From Lachnospiraceae bacterium (lineage in GTDB: Bacteria > Bacillota > Clostridia > Lachnospirales > Lachnospiraceae), in assembly GCA_024681795.1 (NCBI GenBank), contig JAILAD010000063.1, positions 1-64,000 on the forward strand: 64,000 bases of DNA. Reading direction: 5' to 3'. Every line of letters begins with the position of its first letter. The first letter of the stretch is position 1. The notes under the pieces are model-generated. The model did not search any database. It was not told where the DNA came from and was given only the letters and a program-made list of their open reading frames with translations. Shown here in pieces: positions 34,676 to 44,687 of the stretch. The position numbers and the translations under genes were made by a program.

Positions 34676-35854
34676 TTACGCCACAAACTGGAATACCAGA
34701 TATCCCGCGTAAAGAAGCAGAAGTGCAATTCCCTGAAATCTGTATAGTTTTCCTTTAATCAGTGCGGGAAGCGTCATCAGCATCATAACCAGGAAAACAA
34801 ACGGAATGTCGATTACCAGAGAAGCGTTCATTCCCGCAATCAGTTTTTCGCTCGGTACCTCAAACGGCCGGATGGTAATCGCAATACCGGATACCAGAAC
34901 CAGATTGAATAAATTGGCGCCGATGATATTTCCGAGTGAGAGTGCGCCGTGCCCTTTGACCAGCGACGTAATGGCGGTAACAAACTCCGGAAGCGAAGTG
35001 CCGAGCGCAACAAACGTAAGCGCGATTACGGATTCCGGAATACCGACCTTCTTCGCGATGATGATTCCGTTATCGACAAGCAGGGTTGCTCCGAATGCAA
35101 TGATGGCAGCACCGAAGATTAATAAAATCAAAGCCGTAAGAATTCCTGTTTCCTCTTTCTTTTCTTCCGGTTCTTCCGACCTTGCTTCCGCATTCCGGAT
35201 TTCCGTATTGTCTTCCGTTTCCGGCGTTTTTTCAGGATTTGCGTTTTCCCCGTTATCTCCCCGATTTCCCTTAATCTGGGAAAGCGCCTTTTTTACGACA
35301 AAGAACATATAAACAAGGAAACAGAGAATCAGAAGAATTCCGGTAATCCGGGAAAATTCACCGAACACGTAAGCATTGACAGCATAGAAAATAAGCGCCG
35401 TAAAGAAAAAGATAATTGGGAGACGAAGCGGCTTCTTATCAACTTTCGCGGGTTTTACGGCAAGTGTTATGGCGGAAATCAGTGCGGTATTACAGATAAT
35501 GGAACCGATTGCATTTCCGTAGGAAATGGAGCTGCTGCCCTTTGCCGCTGCCTGTGCGGAAACCATTACTTCCGGAAGGGTTGTTCCGATGGATACAACG
35601 GTCGCACCGATTAAAACCTCCGGCACCTTAAATTTCTCCGCTATGGCGGTTGCACCGTCCACAAACCAGTCGCCGCCCTTGATTAACAGTCCGAGCCCCG
35701 CAATAAACAGTATCACTGCAGGAAGCAAAGCGCCGATTTCAAATGTATTGTTGATGATAAAGCATGCAAGTCCCGCTAAAAATAACAGAACCACAAACAC
35801 GATCCTTTTGTCAAACCCCTTCTTTTTTTCCGCTGCACTGCCGTCAGTACTCAA
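34676..35854 (-). CDS. Calcium/sodium antiporter-like protein (CaCA family, YrbG-like)
   Basis: 392 residues. The two inverted alpha repeats are clear: SIGTTLPEVMVSAQAAAKG…YGNAIGSIICNTALI in the first half and ALGTSLPEFVTAITSLVKG…LGNIIGANLFNLVLV in the second, each with the key Glu. About ten spans in all. The middle loop (~205-240) is unusually long and acidic (NPEKTPETEDNTEIRNAEARSEEPEEKKEE). The start appears to be TTG 35854 with a weak ribosome binding site. It exchanges Ca2+ or K+ for Na+ across the membrane. Confidence 0.9.
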   Translation of the reverse strand: MSTDGSAAEKKKGFDKRIVFVVLLFLAGLACFIINNTFEIGALLPAVILFIAGLGLLIKGGDWFVDGATAIAEKFKVPEVLIGATVVSIGTTLPEVMVSAQAAAKGSSSISYGNAIGSIICNTALISAITLAVKPAKVDKKPLRLPIIFFFTALIFYAVNAYVFGEFSRITGILLILCFLVYMFFVVKKALSQIKGNRGDNGENANPEKTPETEDNTEIRNAEARSEEPEEKKEETGILTALILLIFGAAIIAFGATLLVDNGIIIAKKVGIPESVIALTFVALGTSLPEFVTAITSLVKGHGALSLGNIIGANLFNLVLVSGIAITIRPFEVPSEKLIAGMNASLVIDIPFVFLVMMLMTLPALIKGKLYRFQGIALLLLYAGYLVFQFVA

Positions 35855-35946
35855 TTACTTTTACCCTACTTAAAATCTTAAGCCTTTCTGTTATATTTTG
35901 TCTGTTTTGATCTATTATTATCAGTTTTAATCTTTCCGAAAATTTA

Positions 35947-35978
35947 CCCCCTTTTTCCGAATTCCTGAAAAAAGGGGG
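35947..35978 (-). terminator. Terminator of the lipoprotein gene
   Basis: CCCCCTTTTT (35947-35956) pairs with AAAAAGGGGG (35969-35978), 23 bases beyond the stop of the minus-strand lipoprotein gene. Confidence 0.75.
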
Positions 35979-36001
35979 ATTTCATCCGTTTGTATCCTTA
36001 A

Positions 36002-36538
36002 TTAGTTTCCGAGCATTGCGTTAATCTGGGCAATGGAACCGTCATCCTTGATTCCGTAACTGTTCATATACTGCTGCAGGCCGGAAGCATACTGGCTTAA
36101 TTCCTGCATGGCAACATTTAATTCCGACGTCGCCTTGTTCAGTTTAGCCTGATCTTCCGTATTGATTCCGTCAAGCATCATTTCAAACGCATCGGACATA
36201 TGGGTTGAATAATTCACATAATGGGAATCGATATTGGCAAGTTCCGTATCCGTAATGGTTGAATGTCTGCTGGTGGCATTCTGGCTTAATGTCTTCAGTG
36301 CCGGATTGATTTTTGACTGAAGAACGGCCTTTGTAGTAGTTAAATCTCCTTTATTGATGGCAGTCTGAACCTTATCCATATCAGTCTGAATGCTGTTATA
36401 GAGATCGGAATCACTGCTGAGGCTGGCACTGTACTCCATAAATGCTTTTTTCTTCTCAAAGCTTGCGCATCCGGTAAGAGCGGTTACCACCAGTAACACT
36501 GCAAGCAAAACAGATGTGATTTTAACGGTTTTCTTCAT
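36002..36538 (-). CDS. Small lipoprotein of unknown function (178 aa)
   Basis: A signal peptide with lipobox (MKKTVKITSVLLAVLLVVTALTGC, Cys 24) precedes an all-helical mature part rich in Ser, Asn and Gln (…SDSDLYNSIQTDMDKVQTAINKGDLTTTKAVLQSKINPALKTL…). The pattern suggests a four-helix bundle or coiled coil. No family recognised. It has its own terminator and appears monocistronic. Confidence 0.85.
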   Translation of the reverse strand: MKKTVKITSVLLAVLLVVTALTGCASFEKKKAFMEYSASLSSDSDLYNSIQTDMDKVQTAINKGDLTTTKAVLQSKINPALKTLSQNATSRHSTITDTELANIDSHYVNYSTHMSDAFEMMLDGINTEDQAKLNKATSELNVAMQELSQYASGLQQYMNSYGIKDDGSIAQINAMLGN

Positions 36539-36712
36539 AATTTTTCCTTTCCTCCCTTATCGTTACCGAACAAAATGCCTTACTTTGTATCTTTCCGACA
36601 ATTTATTCAAATGAACACCAATCACTGAAAATAGTATCATAAAAAAAATGAAATATCCATTCTTTTCTGCGCTTATTTTTTTCTTTTTTCATTCCCTGTT
36701 CCGATTCTGTAT

Positions 36713-36718
36713 TATAAT
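36713..36718 (+). promoter_or_regulatory. Possible -10 box of the dGTPase gene
   Basis: TATAAT at 36713-36718, 51 bases before the start codon. No good -35 box was seen at the expected place, so this is weak. Confidence 0.35.
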
Positions 36719-36768
36719 ATAATTAATTACCGGCCAAACCGCTGCCCCGGTTCGAAAGGAGCGTTCTT

Positions 36769-38028
36769 ATGAATCTTACTTATGACACCCCGGAAAGAAA
36801 ATTCTCTTCCGTCGCAATGATACCCGGAAATCCTCACTGGGAGGATGCCGTGAAAAGAGAAAACGAACTTTATTCCCGAGGAAGCAAAGAAATCCGTTCC
36901 GAATTTGCAAGGGACTATACCAGAATCCTGCACTCGAACGGATACAGACGTCTGAAGCACAAAACCCAGGTTTTCTATAATGCAGCCGGAAACGACCACA
37001 TCTGCACAAGAATCGAGCACGTCGCCCACGTGGAATCCGTAAGTTCCACCATCGCTTCTTCTCTCGGATTAAATCAGGAGCTGACCAAAGCCATTGCTAC
37101 GGCCCACGATATCGGACATGCACCGTTCGGGCACCAGGGGGAACGATTTTTAAAAGAACTGACAAAAGAACATCTCGGATTTGAACTCTGGCACGAAAGA
37201 AACGGAGTTTATTTTGTGGACAATATCGAACTCCTTCTGGACCCGCATGACTTAAAACAGAATCTGGACCTGACCTATGCCGTCCGTGACGGAATCATCT
37301 CCCATTGCGGCGAAGTGGACGAAAACTGTCTCCGCCCGAGAGAGGAATATTTCGACATTATGTCGGTATTCAAAAAACCGGGAGAATATAATGCCGCCAC
37401 ATGGGAAGGCTGCGTTGTGAAGCTGTCCGATAAAATCGCCTACATCGGTCGCGACATTGAAGACGCCGACCTTCTCGGTTATTTGTCCGAAAACGATAAA
37501 AAGATGTTAAAGGACATCGCCCGAAGGTGCAATCAGGATGCCGTGAATACAACGGTCGTAACGCACAGCATGATTGTGGACGTATGTACAAATTCCTCTC
37601 CCAAAAAAGGACTTTGCTTCAGCCCGGAAATGCATGATATTCTGACGGAACTGAAAGCCTTTAATTATGAAAAAATCTACAAAAACGAACGTCTGAAATA
37701 TTACGGCAAATATGCCGAGATGATCCTGAATTCCCTGTTCGAATATCTCTCCGGCTGCTACCGGGACGGGGATACCCTTTCATTCCTTCAAAAAGAAAGC
37801 GAGCGGCACTCCTTTGTAAAAGTATTTGCGGAATGGCTCGGACTTTACCTGATACCTGATACACGTTTTCCGAATAAAATCAACCGGATATCGGAAAGCG
37901 GCATTAACAGAAAAATATACGGCCGTCTGGAAACAGAAAAAATCTATCATCAGGCCGTAATTGATTTTATCGCGGGCATGACGGACAATTATGCCCAGTC
38001 CGCCTTTGAAGAACTGTTAAAATGCTAG
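36769..38028 (+). CDS. dgt: dGTP triphosphohydrolase-like HD protein
   Basis: 419 residues, AGGAG 8 bases upstream. The HD-domain residues are RIEHVAHV (first His), ATAHDIGHAPFGHQGE (HD pair and following His) and VVKLSDKIAYIGRDIEDA (final Asp). The opening RSEFARDYTRILHSNGYRRLKHKTQVF is diagnostic for the dGTPase family. Members hydrolyse dGTP or other dNTPs to nucleoside and triphosphate and affect dNTP pools. The exact substrate is open in this clade. Confidence 0.92.
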   Translation: MNLTYDTPERKFSSVAMIPGNPHWEDAVKRENELYSRGSKEIRSEFARDYTRILHSNGYRRLKHKTQVFYNAAGNDHICTRIEHVAHVESVSSTIASSLGLNQELTKAIATAHDIGHAPFGHQGERFLKELTKEHLGFELWHERNGVYFVDNIELLLDPHDLKQNLDLTYAVRDGIISHCGEVDENCLRPREEYFDIMSVFKKPGEYNAATWEGCVVKLSDKIAYIGRDIEDADLLGYLSENDKKMLKDIARRCNQDAVNTTVVTHSMIVDVCTNSSPKKGLCFSPEMHDILTELKAFNYEKIYKNERLKYYGKYAEMILNSLFEYLSGCYRDGDTLSFLQKESERHSFVKVFAEWLGLYLIPDTRFPNKINRISESGINRKIYGRLETEKIYHQAVIDFIAGMTDNYAQSAFEELLKC

Positions 38029-38045
38029 TATTTTACGATAAAAAA

Positions 38046-38083
38046 TACCCTCCTTCCCGTCAAACGGGAAAGAGGGTGTATTT
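38046..38083. terminator. Bidirectional terminator between convergent genes
   Basis: TACCCTC and TTCCCGT (38046-38060) pair with ACGGGAA and GAGGGT (38064-38077), loop of three. T residues follow on the plus strand (GTATTTAT) and TTTTTATCG on the minus strand; it serves the dGTPase gene and the GGDEF gene. Confidence 0.8.
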
Positions 38084-38113
38084 ATATTTAAATTTATGTC
38101 TTTATAACCCTGT

Positions 38114-39481
38114 TTATAACTCACGATGGAAGTATACGCTTCCGTGTCCTTTATTCTTCGCAATCTTCAACGCATCTTCCGCCTCTTTGAAGAGATCTTC
38201 CGGAGTGGTTCCGATCTCTCCGAATGCAACACCGGCGCTTGCGGTGTAACCCGGAATCGAGCCGTCGCCCGATTTCAGCTTTTCATTTATAATCTTCACC
38301 TTATTCCGGATCAGTTCCTCACGGTCGGAATCCACATGCATCATCAAAATCGCAAATTCATCCCCTTCGAAGCGGAACACGTAATCGTGGGAACGGACAT
38401 TTTTCTGAAGGACGTTTGCCGTTCTTTTCAGAATCGGTTCAAAAGAATCCCTGCCGAGTTTTTCCGTAAGATTCTTACAGTTATCTACGTCTATCCGAAG
38501 GAGCGTCGAGGTTTTCAAATCAATGTTCTGTGCAAGGAAGTCAAAGCCTCTTTTGTTGTATAATCCCGTAATCTGATCGTGCGTTGCGTCAAACGTGAGC
38601 TTGTCGATATTGGCAAGATTCATGTTATACATCAGGTTATAGGTCTTTGCCAAAAACTGAATCTCGTATGCTCCTTTCGGCGGGATGCTCTTCTCCTCGC
38701 GGATGAGCTCGACGCATTTCTGAAGAGGATGAATAATCAGAGCAAAGGTCAGCAGCACGATACCGATCATGATTCCGATTAATACGACCGTCAGGACATG
38801 TTCCCCCAGAACCTGTTTCTGCATCTTTGCGGCAATCTCGTCCTGTTCCTTGTCCATCTCCGATGAAAGCTGGTTTAAGCAGTTTCCGATATAGTTGGAA
38901 ATCTCCTCTTTTTCCGCCCTGTAATATTCGTCAATAAGAAGTTCGGAAGCGCAAAGTTTCATTTTATCTTTCGTAAGTCGGGCATCTTCCTCACTTAAGT
39001 CAACTGCCTTTATCTCGGCCGGCGCCGTGGAAAGATCAAGACCAAACGCTTCATAGGTCAGTCTGGCGGCATAATATTCACGCTCCATTAAGCCTACGGA
39101 CTCCTCCATGGCAATCTTTAAATTCCGAACCGCCTCGGACTCCGCATATCCGTTATTCTCCAGTTCTTCGAGGGCTTTTTCGCGACGTCTTATTACATCC
39201 GCCTCGTCGAAATAATGATTCAGATACTGGATTTCACCCGTAACGCAGAAGCATCTCATCTGTTCCGTCAGATAGTCCGATGCAGCCTGAAGTCCGTTCG
39301 AACTTTCCTTCAGTTTCAGGATTCTCTGCGTGGTTTCACTCATCCTTGCATACAGGGAGTTGGTTTTGTGCATCGCCCATACCAGGCCGCAGGAAATCAG
39401 GATTGCAAGAATCAGAAATGCAAAATTGATTTCTTTTAATGACACGCCTTCTCTTTTTTCTTCAACGGGATCACTGTTCAT
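38114..39481 (-). CDS. Membrane GGDEF-domain protein, possible diguanylate cyclase
   Basis: Start ATG 39481 with AAGGAG 9 bases upstream; the longer frame (to 39547) would run into tRNA-Leu. 455 residues: a membrane span at ~14-36 (EINFAFLILAILISCGLVWAMH), an extracytoplasmic helical sensor (~37-245), a second span (~248-272) and a GGDEF domain (~300-455: FDATHDQITGLYNKRGF…RIDVDNCKNLTEK…VFRFEGDEFAILM). The signature is EGDEF, not GGDEF: the first Gly is Glu. Such variants can be active or serve as GTP sensors. Active enzymes make c-di-GMP, which the HD-GYP protein at 10307-12577 could degrade. Confidence 0.88.
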   Translation of the reverse strand: MNSDPVEEKREGVSLKEINFAFLILAILISCGLVWAMHKTNSLYARMSETTQRILKLKESSNGLQAASDYLTEQMRCFCVTGEIQYLNHYFDEADVIRRREKALEELENNGYAESEAVRNLKIAMEESVGLMEREYYAARLTYEAFGLDLSTAPAEIKAVDLSEEDARLTKDKMKLCASELLIDEYYRAEKEEISNYIGNCLNQLSSEMDKEQDEIAAKMQKQVLGEHVLTVVLIGIMIGIVLLTFALIIHPLQKCVELIREEKSIPPKGAYEIQFLAKTYNLMYNMNLANIDKLTFDATHDQITGLYNKRGFDFLAQNIDLKTSTLLRIDVDNCKNLTEKLGRDSFEPILKRTANVLQKNVRSHDYVFRFEGDEFAILMMHVDSDREELIRNKVKIINEKLKSGDGSIPGYTASAGVAFGEIGTTPEDLFKEAEDALKIAKNKGHGSVYFHREL

Positions 39482-39498
39482 ATTCAAATTCTCCTTAT

Positions 39499-39513
39499 CG
39501 GGCACCATGCCCG
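39499..39513 (-). other. Hairpin between tRNA-Leu and the GGDEF gene
   Basis: CGGGCA (39499-39504) pairs with TGCCCG (39508-39513). There is no T run, so it is not a typical terminator; the GGDEF ribosome binding site follows closely and the gene may be read from the tRNA-Leu transcript. Confidence 0.45.
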
Positions 39514-39520
39514 CCCAAAG

Positions 39521-39600
39521 TGCGCCTGACAGGACTTGAACCTGCACGGTCTCCCACCAGAACCTAAATCTGGCGCGTCTGCCAATTCCGCCACAGGCGC
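39521..39600 (-). tRNA. tRNA-Leu (anticodon TAG)
   Basis: Minus strand starts GCGCCTGTGGCGGAATTGG. Acceptor GCGCCTG/CAGGCGC, anticodon loop TTTAGGT (TAG), variable arm TGGGAGACCG, T loop TTCAAGT. Confidence 0.97.
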
Positions 39601-39660
39601 AGATTACAATTTATTTTAACATGAAACCTTTTTCGTGGGAATACGGAAATTTACGGGCAT

Positions 39661-39690
39661 AAAAAAATTGCCGGTTATAAACCGGCAATT
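39661..39690 (-). terminator. Terminator between tRNA-Lys and tRNA-Leu
   Basis: AATTGCCGGTT (39666-39676) pairs with AACCGGCAATT (39680-39690). On the minus strand seven T follow. It ends the Arg-His-Gln-Lys tRNA transcript and separates tRNA-Leu. Confidence 0.9.
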
Positions 39691-39694
39691 CCAG

Positions 39695-39767
39695 TGAGCC
39701 ATCGGGGACTCGAACCCCGGACAACTTGATTAAAAGTCAAGTGCTCTACCACCTGAGCTAATGGCCC
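39695..39767 (-). tRNA. tRNA-Lys (anticodon TTT)
   Basis: Minus strand starts GGGCCATTAGCTCAGG. Anticodon loop CTTTTAA (TTT), T loop TTCGAGT, acceptor with one G-U pair. Confidence 0.97.
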
Positions 39768-39804
39768 GTATTCAATTTAAGTATCCCCTGCAAAAGAGAT
39801 CTCG

Positions 39805-39876
39805 CTGGACCGGCTGGATTTGAACCAGCGAATGCAGGAGTCAAAGTCCTGTGCCTTACCGCTTGGCGACGGCCCA
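39805..39876 (-). tRNA. tRNA-Gln (anticodon TTG)
   Basis: Minus strand starts TGGGCCGTCGCCAAGC with the U1-A72 pair usual in tRNA-Gln. Anticodon loop CTTTGAC (TTG), T loop TTCAAAT. Confidence 0.95.
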
Positions 39877-39882
39877 TTAAAG

Positions 39883-39957
39883 GGTGGGTGAAGGGACTTG
39901 AACCCTCGGCCTCCAGAGCCACAATCTGGCGCGCTAGCCAACTGCGCCACACCCACC
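39883..39957 (-). tRNA. tRNA-His (anticodon GTG)
   Basis: Minus strand starts GGTGGGTGTGGCGCAG with the extra G-1 paired to C73 that marks tRNA-His. Anticodon loop TTGTGGC (GTG). Confidence 0.96.
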
Positions 39958-39998
39958 ATAAAGCAATTTGGGACTTTACTCTTACTATCCGTAAGAAG

Positions 39999-40072
<74 letters not shown>

Positions 40073-40143
40073 AGGCTGACTATAGTTCTGTCACCAAATC
40101 TCCATATCAGACCCGATTCGTGAAAATGTCGTCAACGATAGAC

Positions 40144-40173
40144 ATTATAAGATAAAACCGGTGTAACTGTCAA
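40144..40173 (-). promoter_or_regulatory. Promoter of the tRNA operon
   Basis: On the minus strand TTGACA (40173-40168), 18-bp spacer, TATAAT (40149-40144): full consensus boxes, as expected for stable RNA genes, ~70 bases before tRNA-Arg. Confidence 0.85.
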
Positions 40174-40192
40174 CCAAAATTTTTGTTATTTT

Positions 40193-41593
40193 CTAATCTC
40201 CCAGTTCTGCAATGAATCCGAGCGCCCTGGAAGCATTCTCGGATTCCGGGAAACGCTCCGTTACCTGGGCATAAGTTGCCATTGCATTGGTTTTATCTCC
40301 GTTCTGACGATACGCATCCGCGAGTGCAAATAACGCATCACCGTTCTCGATATCAAAGAAAACGGCTTTTTTGTAATTTTCGATTGCGGTAGTATAATCC
40401 GCAATCCGGAAAGCCTCATTTCCCGCTTCGTAATACTGGCTTCCTACCGTTCCGCCCACGGAAGACATCATCAGTTCGTACATCTTCCGGAATTCCTCGG
40501 TCGCCTTCAGATTCACGTAATCCTCATCGATATTGCTTAAGTAATCCGCAATTACCATCGGATCCCTTGCTTCTCCCTGATCGTATTCAATCTGGGCAAG
40601 CATCAGGTTCTTTAATGCGGCGTTATCGCCTTCCGTGCCTTCGTAGCTTTCAAGCGCCGCTGCCGTATTCGTATATTCCGTTTTTAATTTCTGGTATTCC
40701 GCATTCAGTTCTTCGTAGGAAGCGGTCTTTGCCTCAAGTTCGTCCCTTGCACTTGCAAGTTCGTTTTCCACGGTCTTTTCCGCGTTTCTGACCTGAATGG
40801 GGCCGAGTAAAAACCACCCGATTACAAGGCCGATGATCAGACCAACCGCAATTTCCAGGAAAATACCGATTCCCTTCGGTTCCCTGGTGATTCTCGGCTG
40901 GATAATGACATCATTCCCGCTCTGCATGTAAATGGCGCTGTCTTTTTCCTTCTTTTTGGCGATTTTCCCGTCCTCAAGACCCAACATGTCATTTACTTCA
41001 CGAAGATAATGGTTCGTGAGTACGTTTCCGATGTCGATTTTTCTGCAGGGTTCAAGCTCTCTTTTGGCTTTCTCCCAGTCTTCGTCTTTGATGTATAAAA
41101 GGGCAAGAAGCTGTCTTGCCTTTAAAAGCTTCGGATTTAAATTTACAACCTTGCGCAGCTGAATCTTGGCAATATCCACTCTGCCTTCCTTACAGGCATT
41201 CAGGGCAAGGTTATATTTGTGAATCGTGGTATTGAATCCGTCCAGTGCGGTCGGATTCGACTGTACCGCATCAATATAATCCTGGGCGATATTTTTTTCC
41301 TGCTGGTAAGTGGTGGAAATAACCCATTCCGTCAGTGCTTCAATGAGTTCACCCAACTCAAAATACACCAGTCCCAACAGGTTTCTGGCTTGCGTATTTA
41401 CCTTATTCAGTTTCAGGCACTGCCTCAATTTCTCCTTGGCTCCGGTCAGATCCCTGACTTTCGCCCGTTCCAAGCCTTCGTTGTAGTACTGATTTGATAA
41501 GAAAATCAAGTTCTTATAGGTTCCTACGTCAGCACCGCAACCGGTACAGAAATCTTTTTCAGACAAAGGGCAGCCGCATTTGTAACAGTTCAT
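40193..41593 (-). CDS. Zinc-ribbon, TPR and membrane-anchored protein (466 aa)
   Basis: Residues 1-22 form a zinc ribbon with two CxxC-type pairs (MNCYKCGCPL…DFCTGCGAD). TPR-like helices fill ~30-200 (YNEGLERAKVRDLTGAKEKLRQCLKLN, ALNACKEGRVDIAKIQLRKVVNLNP). One membrane span lies at ~247-268 (GIGIFLEIAVGLIIGLVIGWFLLG). A coiled coil (~272-330) and a final TPR set (~385-466: YYEAGNEAFRIADYTTAIENYKKAV) are outside or across the membrane. It looks like a scaffold linking cytoplasmic and extracytoplasmic parts. No named family is claimed. The small acidic gene 11 bases upstream is in the same operon. Confidence 0.85.
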   Translation of the reverse strand: MNCYKCGCPLSEKDFCTGCGADVGTYKNLIFLSNQYYNEGLERAKVRDLTGAKEKLRQCLKLNKVNTQARNLLGLVYFELGELIEALTEWVISTTYQQEKNIAQDYIDAVQSNPTALDGFNTTIHKYNLALNACKEGRVDIAKIQLRKVVNLNPKLLKARQLLALLYIKDEDWEKAKRELEPCRKIDIGNVLTNHYLREVNDMLGLEDGKIAKKKEKDSAIYMQSGNDVIIQPRITREPKGIGIFLEIAVGLIIGLVIGWFLLGPIQVRNAEKTVENELASARDELEAKTASYEELNAEYQKLKTEYTNTAAALESYEGTEGDNAALKNLMLAQIEYDQGEARDPMVIADYLSNIDEDYVNLKATEEFRKMYELMMSSVGGTVGSQYYEAGNEAFRIADYTTAIENYKKAVFFDIENGDALFALADAYRQNGDKTNAMATYAQVTERFPESENASRALGFIAELGD

Positions 41594-41603
41594 AATTCGC
41601 CCT

Positions 41604-41789
41604 TTATTCTTCTATCATAACCTGTTCCACGACAACCGGTTCCACAGGTTCGCTCGTCTCGCCTTCTTTGACGGTCTTTACGATTAAATCGATCATATCC
41701 GCCAAATCATGCTGTCCGATGGCTTCTTCCGCGTCTTTCAGCTCGAGACTGGGATGAAATTTCTTCAATTCCGTTTCAAAATCAATCAC
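41604..41789 (-). CDS. Small acidic protein (61 aa)
   Basis: 61 residues (MIDFETELKKFHPSLELKDAEEAI…), helical and acidic, with a Val/Glu/Pro tail (SEPVEPVVVEQVMIEE). It ends 10 bases before the zinc-ribbon/TPR gene, so the two are likely cotranscribed and may interact. The ribosome binding site (ACGAGGATAAAGCAG) is acceptable. No family recognised. Confidence 0.7.
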   Translation of the reverse strand: MIDFETELKKFHPSLELKDAEEAIGQHDLADMIDLIVKTVKEGETSEPVEPVVVEQVMIEE

Positions 41790-41934
41790 TGCTTTATCCT
41801 CGTAATTTCCCCGAACTCTTCAATCAATCATACTAATCATACCCACCGTGCATACAAAAATCAATGCCATTTCTGTACGAAAATGCACGCGGGAATGAAA
41901 AATCGTTTATTCATATGTAACAATTTTGTAACAA

Positions 41935-44580
41935 TTAAGAAAGTGCCGCAAGACGTTCCTTTACCTGTTCCATCATCTGCGTATACTTCTCAAGTTTTGC
42001 CTTTTCCTCGTCAATCTTGCTCTGAGGTGCCTTGGAGATGAAACGCTCATTGGAAAGCATTCCGTTTACTCTTGCAAGCTCGCCCTCCAGACGCTTCTGC
42101 TCTTTGGCAAGACGTTCTTTTTCGGCATTTAAATCAACCAGTTCCGCAAGCGGAATATAAATATTCGCATTTGCGATTACGACGGATACCGCATCCTCAC
42201 CGATGCCGGTTTTGTCGCTCTGCACAAATACGTCGGATGCGGACGCAAGGCTTGCGAAGAAGAGTTTTCCTTTTTCGAAGATATTTCTCATCTCTTCTTT
42301 TTCGCTGACCACATAAACCGCCGCTTTCTTTGAAGGCGGAACGTTCATGCCGGTACGGGCGTTACGAATACCCCTTACCGCTTCCTTCATGATTTCGATT
42401 TCTTTTTCTTCTTTTGCAAAATCCCTGTCGTCACTGTATTTCGGCCAGGAGGAAATCATAATGGATTCCTCTTCGCTTTGCAGGGTGCAGAAAATTTCCT
42501 CGGTAATAAACGGCATATACGGATGCAGGAGTTTCAGTGCATCATTCAATACCGTCTTTAAGGTCCAGAGCGCCGCATTCCTGGAAGCCTTTGCACTCTC
42601 TTCCTTTGCCCAGAGTCTGGGTTTTACCATTTCGATATACCAGTCGCAGAGTTCATCCCAGATGAAATCATATACTTTCTGAACCGCGATACCGAGCTCA
42701 TAATTCTCCATATTGTCGGTCACTTCTCTGATGACACGGTTCAGTTTCGAAAGAATCCATTTGTCAACCGGTTCCAGATCCGCTGCGGCCGGAACGGTTA
42801 CTTCATTTCCTTCCATGTTCATCATGATAAATCTGGAGGCATTCCAGATTTTATTGCAGAAGTTACGGTTTGCTTCCACTCTTTCATAGTAGAAACGCAT
42901 ATCGTTTCCGGGTGCATTTCCGGTAATTAACGTAAGACGCAGTGCGTCCGCGCCGTATTTTTCAATTATCTCGAGAGGATCGATACCGTTTCCGAGGGAT
43001 TTGCTCATCTTTCTTCCCTGGGAATCACGAACAAGGCCGTGGAACAGTACCGTCTTGAACGGTTTGTCACCCATCTGCTCGTATCCCGAGAAAATCATAC
43101 GGATCACCCAGAAGAAAATGATGTCATATCCGGTAACCAGTACATCAGTCGGATAGAAATATTCAAGATCTTTCGTTTTCTCCGGCCAGCCAAGTGTGGA
43201 AAAAGGCCAGAGTGCAGAGGAAAACCAGGTATCCAGCGTATCCGGATCCTGTGTAAAATGTTTGCATCCGCATTTCGGACAAACTTCCGGCATTGATTTT
43301 GCAACCACGATTTCCCCGCATTCGTCGCAGTAATATGCGGGAATTCTGTGTCCCCACCAGAGCTGTCTGGAAATACACCAGTCCTTGATATTGTCGGTCC
43401 AGTTGAAATAGGTCTTCTCCATTCTTTCCGGAACCAGTTTGATTTCACCTTCTTTGACTGCCTTTACCGCGGGTTTGATGAGTTCGTCCATTTTTACAAA
43501 CCACTGCTGCTTTACAAGCGGCTCCACGGTGGTCTTGCAACGGTCGTGCGTTCCGACGTTGTGGGTATAGTCCTCGATTTTAACCAGAAGTCCCATTTCG
43601 TCCAGTTCTTTTAAAATCGCTTCCCTTGCGGCATAACGGTCCATTCCGGCAAATTTTCCGCCGTTTTCGTTAATGGTCGCATCATCGTTCATGATGTTGA
43701 TAATCGGAAGGTTGTTACGCTGACCTACCAGAAAGTCGTTCGGGTCATGTGCCGGAGTGATTTTTACGACACCGGTACCGAAATCCATATCTACATAAGG
43801 ATCTGCGATAATCGGAATCTCACGGTCAACAAACGGTAAGAACAGTTTCTTTCCTACCAGATGCGTGTATCTTTCGTCATTCGGATTTACCGCAACCGCG
43901 GTATCACCGAGCATGGTCTCGGGACGTGTGGTTGCGAATACGAGGTAATCATCCTCGCCGACGATTTTATATTTAATATGCCAGAAATGCCCTGCCTGCT
44001 CCTCGTATTCCACTTCCGCATCGGAGATGGAGGTGTTGCAGACCGGACACCAGTTAATAATTCTGGCACCCTTGTAAATCCAGCCTTTTTCATGCATTTT
44101 GCAGAAAACTTCGGTAACGGCCTTATTGCAGCCCTCGTCCATGGTGAAACGCTCTCTGTCCCAGTCACAGGAAGAGCCCATTTTCTTAAGCTGTGAGATG
44201 ATTCTTCCGCCGTACTCTTTCTTCCAGTCCCATGCGCGCTCTAAGAATTTCTCGCGGCCCAGGTCATGCTTGTCGATTCCCTGTGCTTTTAAGGTCTCGA
44301 TAATCTTTACCTCGGTTGCAATCGAAGCATGGTCCGTACCCGGCTGCCACAGTGTATTGTAGCCCTGCATTCTCTTGAAACGGATTAAGATATCCTGCAT
44401 CGTGTTGTCAAGAGCATGGCCCATATGGAGCTGTCCCGTGATGTTGGGAGGCGGAATCACAATCGTAAACGGTGTTTTACTTTCGTCCACTTCCGCATGG
44501 AAATATTTCTTATCCAGCCATTTCTGATATAATCTGTCCTCGAGTCCGTGAGGATCATAGGTTTTTGCAAGTTCTTTCAT
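41935..44580 (-). CDS. valS: Valyl-tRNA synthetase
   Basis: 881 residues from ATG 44580 (GGGAGA upstream); the frame is open to 44631, but that part overlaps the leader. Class I motifs: [17 protein letters not shown] (HIGH-type) and [14 protein letters not shown] (KMSKS). The editing domain ([17 protein letters not shown]) is present, and the C-terminus is the valine-specific coiled coil ([26 protein letters not shown]). It charges tRNA-Val. No T-box leader could be found upstream, unlike many Firmicute valS genes. Confidence 0.96.
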   Translation of the reverse strand: MKELAKTYDPHGLEDRLYQKWLDKKYFHAEVDESKTPFTIVIPPPNITGQLHMGHALDNTMQDILIRFKRMQGYNTLWQPGTDHASIATEVKIIETLKAQGIDKHDLGREKFLERAWDWKKEYGGRIISQLKKMGSSCDWDRERFTMDEGCNKAVTEVFCKMHEKGWIYKGARIINWCPVCNTSISDAEVEYEEQAGHFWHIKYKIVGEDDYLVFATTRPETMLGDTAVAVNPNDERYTHLVGKKLFLPFVDREIPIIADPYVDMDFGTGVVKITPAHDPNDFLVGQRNNLPIINIMNDDATINENGGKFAGMDRYAAREAILKELDEMGLLVKIEDYTHNVGTHDRCKTTVEPLVKQQWFVKMDELIKPAVKAVKEGEIKLVPERMEKTYFNWTDNIKDWCISRQLWWGHRIPAYYCDECGEIVVAKSMPEVCPKCGCKHFTQDPDTLDTWFSSALWPFSTLGWPEKTKDLEYFYPTDVLVTGYDIIFFWVIRMIFSGYEQMGDKPFKTVLFHGLVRDSQGRKMSKSLGNGIDPLEIIEKYGADALRLTLITGNAPGNDMRFYYERVEANRNFCNKIWNASRFIMMNMEGNEVTVPAAADLEPVDKWILSKLNRVIREVTDNMENYELGIAVQKVYDFIWDELCDWYIEMVKPRLWAKEESAKASRNAALWTLKTVLNDALKLLHPYMPFITEEIFCTLQSEEESIMISSWPKYSDDRDFAKEEKEIEIMKEAVRGIRNARTGMNVPPSKKAAVYVVSEKEEMRNIFEKGKLFFASLASASDVFVQSDKTGIGEDAVSVVIANANIYIPLAELVDLNAEKERLAKEQKRLEGELARVNGMLSNERFISKAPQSKIDEEKAKLEKYTQMMEQVKERLAALS

Positions 44581-44658
44581 AAACATTCTCCCGGTGCCTG
44601 ACACCATTACAAATTTGTTACATTTACGCATTTATGCAGGCACAAACGCGCACCTTTA

Positions 44659-44687
44659 AATATATTGAAAAATAGTGGTTTTGTCAA
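44659..44687 (-). promoter_or_regulatory. Likely valS promoter
   Basis: On the minus strand TTGACA (44687-44682), 17-bp spacer, TATATT (44664-44659). The -35 box overlaps the stop codon of the upstream dipeptidase gene. Confidence 0.7.

Noticed and set aside
41847-41889. Inverted repeat CGTGCAT/ATGCACG before the small acidic gene
   Set aside because: Seven-base arms with a 29-base loop are too weak to call a regulatory structure.
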